This document shows positions 17,203-22,576 of a stretch of 22,576 nucleotides of DNA, in pieces (positions within the stretch are counted from its first letter, which is position 1; every line of letters begins with the position of its first letter). The notes beneath the pieces are model-generated. The model ran no database searches, was not told where the DNA came from, and worked only from the letters and a program-made list of their open reading frames with translations. Origin of the DNA: Tritrichomonas foetus (Eukaryota > Parabasalia > Tritrichomonadida > Tritrichomonadidae). The translations under genes and the position numbers were made by a program. The stretch covers positions 2,545 through 25,120 of the forward strand of contig MLAK01001187.1 of NCBI GenBank assembly GCA_001839685.1, in the 5' to 3' direction.

Positions 17203-18042
17203 CTACATTTTCATAGATGGCCTCGAACATGGCCTTTGCTCAATTGGACCAAGAGACTGAAACAATTCATGGAGAGCTTCAATAGCTTTTGCATTAAAAG
17301 CAGAAGCATTTTCAGCAATAATTGGGTCAATTTTTATTGTTGACAAAAACGATTCTGAAAATTGGTGATTTGGTTTCACATCAGAAAGGGGAGATGATGA
17401 TGATTTTGGTTCATTTTGGATTGAGAAAGTATTGAACGAATAGACAGGATTCAATGAATTGACTACATTTGCCTGATTCATCTGAAGTGGTTGGACACTA
17501 TCATTACTATTTACATTATTACTATTCATGATTTTGGTATTAACATTAATATTAGTATTATTAACATTATTATTGTTAATATTAGTATCGTTAATGTTAG
17601 TATTGTGAAATGAATTAATAGGATGAGTGGTTATGTTTGAACTGCTAGTAATAATTGAATTATTTGGATAATTTTGAAAAGTTGATATGTCATAAGTGTT
17701 TTCGTTGCAGATTTGTTTATATCGATTTTTGATGCTGATGTCGCTTCTTCCCTCAATAAAAGTGGCGATTTTTGACCATTTATTTCCATACTTTTCCAAT
17801 AGCGATAAGAGAAGCTCATCCTCTTCTTTTGTCCACATGGAGTCCTTCACGTTCGGCGAAAGATATTTGTTCCATCTGTCTCTACACTGTCGAGCTGAGC
17901 GGTTAGGAAGTAATGAACTGATTCTCTCCCAATCGTTTTCTCCGAAGTCTGCAATCGCTTGGCGTAAGATTTTATCTTCTTCTAAGGTGAACTGCCTCCG
18001 AGGTGGTTTTGCTGCTTTTCCTTGAATACACCTGGAATTCAT
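17203..18042 (-). CDS. R2R3 Myb-like transcription factor
   Basis: The 279-aa protein has two Myb repeats near the N-terminus. R2 (about 18-63) carries F18, W38 and W57, with the recognition helix NRSARQCRDRWNKYL. R3 (about 70-112) carries W70, W89 and Y108, with SDISIKNRYKQIC. This is the typical layout of trichomonad Myb proteins, several of which control adhesin or iron-responsive genes in T. vaginalis. The region after R3 is low in complexity and dominated by Asn, Thr and Ile (about 135-185), then a Ser/Pro-rich tail, probably disordered. The ATG at 18042 gives a short basic lead (MNSRCIQGKAAKPPRR) before R2. The stop is TAG. The target genes cannot be told from sequence. Confidence 0.93.
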   Translation of the reverse strand: MNSRCIQGKAAKPPRRQFTLEEDKILRQAIADFGENDWERISSLLPNRSARQCRDRWNKYLSPNVKDSMWTKEEDELLLSLLEKYGNKWSKIATFIEGRSDISIKNRYKQICNENTYDISTFQNYPNNSIITSSSNITTHPINSFHNTNINDTNINNNNVNNTNINVNTKIMNSNNVNSNDSVQPLQMNQANVVNSLNPVYSFNTFSIQNEPKSSSSPLSDVKPNHQFSESFLSTIKIDPIIAENASAFNAKAIEALHELFQSLGPIEQRPCSRPSMKM

Positions 18043-18184
18043 TTCAAATACGATTTCTTTTTTTTTTTGATTTAATTCTTTTCATATTTCGAGTATTTTG
18101 AAACAAAAAGACAATTTTTTCTGTATAATCTAATGCATATTAGAACTTTTTGTATCCAATCTCGGAAAATTATTACACTTTTTT
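18043..18184. other. Myb gene upstream region
   Basis: This 142-bp A/T-run-rich stretch lies between the Myb start and the left inverted repeat of the putative element. The element therefore begins about 140 bp upstream of the Myb ATG, close enough to affect its promoter. No clear Inr is visible. Confidence 0.45.
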
Positions 18185-18563
18185 GAGATGTATACAAACT
18201 AACTAGCTCTAGATGTAGAAGACCATTGAGAGATCTAAATGAATAATTGTTGATATTATTGTCATCTAAAAATTATTTAATTGTAATAATATTAATAATA
18301 TATAAATATTATAATTTAAAAATCAAGATACAGAGAAAACCAAATCCAAAAAAAAATTGTGAGAAAAAAATAAACCCAACAGAAATTTCTGAGAATTATT
18401 GAGATAAAAAGTGATTTTATAGCATTAATATCTTGATTATTTCTTATCATAAATCGTGCTTTTTATTATCATATGACCCTCCATCGAAAATTATAATGTT
18501 TTCCAAAATACAAAAATGAAGTATAAAAAAAATATTAATAATTTTGATATAAATAAAAAAAAT

Positions 18564-19171
18564 TTAGGCATCAATGAGAAGATTACGAATGTTTTGCCAT
18601 CTAAATGGCGAGTCATCAGAAAATTCACTTGGCATCGAGTCTGGAAAAAAACATATTGGATTCCATTTTTCTTGATTTGGTCTTTCAATCGTTGTATCTG
18701 TATCCCTGCTTGAGAATGTGCTGTTGAGGACTGCCAGTCTATTTTCTTCATATACTAAAATTTTATGACAGAAAAGATTTCAATACATTCATATTTGTCA
18801 AATGGAAATTGAATTAATTCAACATCACTGAGTTAAAACTATCAAAATTTTCGCGATTTTTAATTAAAAATCGATAGAAGAAGTGTAAATAGAATTATGG
18901 GAAGCAGTATTATAATCTTTGTGATTCTTGGAAAAAAAGCTTCTCACAATTTTTTTTTAGGCTTTCTCCAAAATCGCTCTTTTTTCGGTTTAATTGTTGC
19001 AAAATTTCAAAACTATGAATAAATATGGCTCATAACTATAAAAAATAGATTTAACAATTGACTGAAAGCTGTTCACCCGAAAACTGAAACAATAGCTTCT
19101 TCAGAATCATTTTCGAAATATTTTTGAATTCGGCCATTTGCGAAGTTTGCGATAAGGGAAATTTTCGTCAT
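18564..19171 (-). pseudogene. Decayed coding remnant inside the inverted-repeat element
   Basis: Three coding-like islands follow one another on the minus strand. The first runs from ATG 19171 to TGA 19073, 32 codons starting MTKISLIANFANGRIQKYFE. The second lies near 18930-18860 and reads KNHKDYNTASHNSIYTSSI. The third is open from about 18785 to TAA 18564 and includes WNPICFFPDSMPSEFSDD and FRWQNIRNLLIDA. Frames change between them and stops separate them. The composition is unlike the AT-rich noise around it. I recognise no family. Introns are a less likely alternative, because no trichomonad-type splice sites are visible. Confidence 0.35.
18854..18873. repeat. Perfect 20-bp palindrome
   Basis: cgatttttaattaaaaatcg equals its own reverse complement. 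It lies inside the inverted-repeat element, close to the middle island of the decayed frame. Confidence 0.95.
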
Positions 19172-19545
19172 TCTTTTAGCTATTTGGGTTTTGATTTTTG
19201 ACTGATGGTATTAAGTAATACTGATGATAAGGATCATTTTAGTGATTTCGTACGTTAAGACTATTTAGTTTGTATACATCTCTTTTTTGTTTTTTTTTGT
19301 GAATGACTCTGAATAATTTCTATAACGAAACGATAAAGTTTCTTCGAAAAAAAATAGGGAAAATTGATAGTGTTGGTTTGTTTCTTGACTTTTCTTCTCC
19401 AATTTTAGATTAATCACTAGTTATATCCAATTTTCTTTATTAATATACAATTAACAAAATATTTATACATTTTAATTGAGGTAATTTATTCATATAGCCA
19501 CATTTAATGAAGAAACAATTTTGTGGAACTTCACGAAAAACTATT

Positions 19546-19575
19546 GTGGAAAATTGAATTAATTCAATATTCCAC
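19546..19575. repeat. Near-perfect 30-bp palindrome
   Basis: The sequence runs from gtggaa to ttccac around the core ttgaattaattcaa. It matches its reverse complement at all but one symmetric pair (28 of 30 positions). It could form a cruciform or hairpin, or be a dimeric protein binding site. Confidence 0.9.
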
Positions 19576-20559
19576 GATCCCACTTTTTGATCAAATCTAA
19601 TCTTGGTGAAAGTGAGGTTTCTTGTTCCAAAACTAAAATAACTGGGTGATATTGATAGACAAAATTATAAGATGTTTCTTTGGCTTATGAGCCTTTTGGG
19701 CATTTCATCTAATATCGAAAATTGTTATGACTTGAATTTACTCATAATGAATGTTACTGAGTATATTTAAATAGTAATATGCGCTTGTTCATTATTAGTG
19801 ATGAATTATTTCTGTTTTGAAATTTCTCGAAATAATTTACTGGCTGATAGTTAGAACTAACATCAGATCAGAAAGATATATCTACCTTTATCTATATATT
19901 GTATAATACATAGTTTTACATCAACTATCAAATAGTTTAAAATTTGATACAATTACTTTTTATGTTTATGAGAATTGTCGAACCCCCAATGATAAATAAA
20001 GAAAAATAAAAGTGTAATCACCTGGATGCTTGTCATAATATCCAATTTTTAATATCATCTCGATAATTAATAAATGAATTCAGTTCTTTGTCGAAATGGT
20101 GATGAATTATTCTGACCTGATATTTGACCAGATGCCTCACTTCCTATGACGTTAATTAAAATAGCTCACAAAATTATCTATAATATCTTTTTCCAATCAC
20201 AATAGAGAGCATTTGATGATGGTAATCATTTTGAAAAGATATATAATTAGTTTTATATTCAAGTTATGATTTATCTACTTATCGAGGTGATATAAGCTAT
20301 ATTTGTAATTCCAAAATCCTAAAATTAACTTGGGAAATTAACGTATAAAAGTGAACTGGTTATTTTTTTGACCTAAACCACCACGAATACCACTCAAAAA
20401 GTTGATTTCAAAAGAATATTGTATACGGTATAAAATTCTTTACCCGCATTTTTCCTCAAAATATCTTAACTTATTCAATTATTAAATAGAAATTCATCAT
20501 CATTCATTGATTTTCAGAATTCAATTTGGATAACAATTGAATTTTTCTATTCGAAACAA

Positions 20560-20564
20560 TCATA
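20560..20564 (+). promoter_or_regulatory. Candidate initiator (Inr) motif
   Basis: TCATA matches TCA(+1)YW with the presumed +1 A at 20562, 24 nt before the ATG at 20586. The motif is short, so it is supported only by its position. Confidence 0.35.
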
Positions 20565-20585
20565 ATCTAGAATTCTCTTCTTTTG

Positions 20586-22576
20586 ATGTCCAGCAAAGAA
20601 GCAGAATTCTCAGTCAAGAATTCTTATGAGGCAAACAACAGCGAAAAAAAGGAGAATATTCCTGACGCTGTTTGTTGCCAATTTAGTGGAGTCATTACAA
20701 GCGTAAATGAAGTCTGCGAAAGCGATTCCGAACACGATGTCAAAGAGAATCAAAAAGAAGTCAAAAATAACTCAGAAAAATCGAATATCTCCAAAACGCC
20801 ACACGTCACTTTACCAACCTCGCCACATGTTCGATATTTAAAAAAAAATAATTTTGAATTGAAATGCGATTTCACTCCGATTAAAGTTCTTCATGAAATG
20901 CCTCCCGATGAAAAACACGCACGGCGCCTTTTGAAACGACATAAAATTCGAATAAAAACAAACGAATTTACTAACCAAGAAAACGAAATGATAAAAATGA
21001 TGTATTCTGGCCAGTCATCACCAGCAAAGATTTTAGGAAATAATGAAAATATTTCTTCATCAGAAATGAATAAAAAATCATCTCAATCAATCGATTTAAT
21101 TTCAGAACCAGCTGATCAAGAAGATAACTCCGTAAATAATAGTGAAGGCAGTAGAGGACCAAAGAAAAGAGGATTTAATGCGCCTTTTCCACCTCGCGAA
21201 CCAGATTCCGAAAAACCGGACCAAATCGTCATGAAAGAATGTGAAAGTGAAAATTTACGAAATGAAATCAACGAAGAAGCAAAAGAAGAAATTGCTTCAA
21301 ATGAAAAAATGGAAAGACCTGAAGAGACGCCTGTTTTAAATTGTGCAATTTTATCAGAAGAGAAAGGAGAAAATCAACAGGAAGAAGAAATTGAAGAACA
21401 ATCAAAAATACAATCAAGTAGTATCTCTGCTAATCCAGAAGATGAAGAAATCAAAATGAATGAAAGTGAAAATCTTCGTCAAGCTCTTGCTGAAGAAAAT
21501 GCAGAAGCAGAAGCAGAAGCAGAGGCAGAAACAGTTGAAGAAGAAACAAAAGAACAAAATCAACAAGAAGAATCTGTGAATGCAGAATCACCAATTTTAG
21601 CGCGTGCCTTTTTATCTGAAGGAAAAGAAGCAGGAAATACAGAATTCAATGAACAATCAAGTAGTATCTCTGCTAATCCAGAAGATGAAGAAATCAAAAT
21701 TGACGAAAGTGAAAATCTTCGTCAAGCTCTTGCTGAAGAAAATGCAGAAGCAGAGGCAGAAGCAGAGGCAGAGGCAGAAGCAGAAGCAGAAGCAGAAACA
21801 GTTGAAGAAGAAACAAAAGAACAAAATCAACAAGAAGAATCTGTGAATGCAGAATCACCAATTTTAGCGCGTGCCTTTTTGACTGAAGGAAAAGAAGCAG
21901 AAAATACAGAATTCAATGAACAATCAAGTAGTATCTCTGCTAATCCAGAAGATGAAGAAATCAAAATTGACGAAAGTGAAAATCTTCGTCAAGCTCTTGC
22001 TGAAGAAATTGAATATCAAGAACCAACAGCAGAAACCTATGTCGAGTCAACTGAAGCACAAGTTGAACCTACTCCTTTTAAAAAAGGAGAATTAACAAAT
22101 ATTACTTCAGATCATGATGACAAAGGAAAAGCAGAAGATGAAGCATATGAACATGATAAAGAAATGAAAGATAAGATAAAGAAAAAAGATAAAGAAGGAA
22201 AATCTAATAATAATAGTGAAAATGAAAATAAGAAAGAAAGATCTAATGATGAAAAATCTAAAAAAGAAGAAGGAAATAATGAAAGCAAAGAGGAAAAATC
22301 CGATAAAGAAAAAGAATGTGATGATGATGAAAAGACTAAAGATAAGAAAGAGAAAGAAGAAAAGAAGAAAGATGAGAAGAAGAAAGATAAATCTGATAAT
22401 GATGATGATGAAAAGGCGAAAGATAAGAAAGAGAAAGAAGAAACGAAGAAAGATAAATCTGAAGATGAAGAAAAGACGAAAGATAAGAAGGAGAAAGAAG
22501 AAACGAAGAAAGATAAGAAGAAAGATAAATCTGAAGATGACGATGAAGATGATGATGAAGAAAAGACGAAAGATGA
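20586..22576 (+). CDS. Long acidic repeat protein, 3' end outside window
   Basis: An uninterrupted frame of 663 codons runs from ATG 20586 (MSSKEAEFSVKN) to the window end without a stop. Residues 1 to about 200 are the least repetitive part, with two cysteine pairs or singles and a basic patch (HARRLLKRHKIRIK, about residues 110-123) that could be a nuclear signal or nucleic-acid contact. From about residue 275 it has two nearly identical 81/89-aa repeats and a partial third (SSSISANPEDEEIK...ESENLRQALAEE), containing Ala-Glu dipeptide runs. From about residue 510 it is a Lys/Glu/Asp-rich region with repeated KDKKEKEETKKDKSED units. It is highly charged and almost surely disordered. Function is unknown. 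The base bias (purine-rich coding strand) follows from the composition. Confidence 0.9.
   Translation, partial: MSSKEAEFSVKNSYEANNSEKKENIPDAVCCQFSGVITSVNEVCESDSEHDVKENQKEVKNNSEKSNISKTPHVTLPTSPHVRYLKKNNFELKCDFTPIKVLHEMPPDEKHARRLLKRHKIRIKTNEFTNQENEMIKMMYSGQSSPAKILGNNENISSSEMNKKSSQSIDLISEPADQEDNSVNNSEGSRGPKKRGFNAPFPPREPDSEKPDQIVMKECESENLRNEINEEAKEEIASNEKMERPEETPVLNCAILSEEKGENQQEEEIEEQSKIQSSSISANPEDEEIKMNESENLRQALAEENAEAEAEAEAETVEEETKEQNQQEESVNAESPILARAFLSEGKEAGNTEFNEQSSSISANPEDEEIKIDESENLRQALAEENAEAEAEAEAEAEAEAEAETVEEETKEQNQQEESVNAESPILARAFLTEGKEAENTEFNEQSSSISANPEDEEIKIDESENLRQALAEEIEYQEPTAETYVESTEAQVEPTPFKKGELTNITSDHDDKGKAEDEAYEHDKEMKDKIKKKDKEGKSNNNSENENKKERSNDEKSKKEEGNNESKEEKSDKEKECDDDEKTKDKKEKEEKKKDEKKKDKSDNDDDEKAKDKKEKEETKKDKSEDEEKTKDKKEKEETKKDKKKDKSEDDDEDDDEEKTKD
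21411..22009 (+). repeat. In-frame 243/267-bp coding repeats
   Basis: Copy 1 begins at 21411, copy 2 at 21654 and partial copy 3 at 21921, ending about 22009 where the sequence diverges. Copies 1 and 2 differ by a handful of substitutions (for example ATGAAT versus ATTGAC) and by the number of gcaga(a/g) hexamers, five versus nine. The 24-bp difference keeps the frame. The close identity suggests very recent duplication. Confidence 0.95.

Larger units (their letters stand above)
18185..19282. mobile_element. Putative DNA transposon relic with 22-bp inverted repeats
   Basis: The sequence gagatgtatacaaactaa begins a 22-bp stretch at 18185-18206 that recurs as its reverse complement at 19261-19282, with one mismatch in 22 (C versus A at position 19). 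The span is 1098 bp. Both ends abut a run of six T outside the repeat, which could be a 6-bp target duplication but is too simple to prove it. Inside are a decayed reading frame on the minus strand (18564-19171) and a 20-bp palindrome. No DDE/D transposase signature is recognised. It may be a degraded or non-autonomous element. Confidence 0.5.
19283..20585. other. AT-rich intergenic region, 1.3 kb
   Basis: No gene or RNA is recognised in this stretch. The only marked structure is the near-perfect palindrome at 19546-19575. The core ttgaattaattcaa of that palindrome also occurs near 18808 inside the element, without the outer gtgga/tccac arms. The right end holds the presumed promoter of the acidic repeat protein. 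Confidence 0.5.

Noticed and set aside
21604..21846. An 80-codon Lys/Gln-rich plus-strand frame
   Set aside because: It is an out-of-frame reading of the Ala-Glu repeat region of the long acidic protein.
1..22576. CRISPR array, operon structure or bacterial defence system
   Set aside because: The repeats are head-to-tail without unique spacers, genes alternate strands with long spacers, and the protein families are eukaryotic.

Overview
The window looks like nuclear DNA of a trichomonad (parabasalid protist), most likely a Tritrichomonas-type genome. The evidence is an AT-rich sequence with compact single-exon genes, an initiator-binding protein of the IBP39 family (known only from trichomonads), an R2R3 Myb protein of the trichomonad style, a tetraspanin-like protein, and three genes whose stop codon sits inside TAAA, the trichomonad polyadenylation motif. 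The species is an inference.

Layout from left to right: AT-rich flank with six scattered Ns (1-986); large protein with an RS-like Ser/Arg tail (+, 987-3170); acidic/coiled-coil protein (-, 3491-6259); IBP39-like transcription factor broken by a frame change near its N-terminus (+, 6427-7489); 18-bp tandem repeat; tyrosyl-tRNA synthetase-like protein without the catalytic motifs (-, 7888-8880); MAT1-like CDK-activating-kinase subunit without its RING finger (+, 9121-9660); 20-bp tandem repeat and A62 tract; tetraspanin-like membrane protein (-, 10462-11217); decayed histone H3 pseudogene (+, 11997-12380); SDF2-like MIR-domain ER protein (+, 13257-13850); P-loop/putative propeller/coiled-coil protein (+, 14500-16485); a second 18-bp tandem array containing a sequencing-library adapter; R2R3 Myb protein (-, 17203-18042); a 1.1-kb element with 22-bp terminal inverted repeats holding a decayed reading frame (18185-19282); about 1.3 kb of AT-rich DNA; and the 5' part of a long acidic repeat protein that runs off the window (+, 20586-22576).

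The genes do not form an operon. Strands alternate, and each gene appears to stand alone. Three of them (IBP39-like, MAT1-like, Myb) belong to RNA polymerase II transcription, but their proximity is probably chance. The most notable points are the TyrRS-like pseudo-enzyme, the RING-less MAT1, the histone H3 relic, the IBP39-like gene with a +1 frame change, and the inverted-repeat element. The 38-bp adapter is an assembly artefact, not biology.
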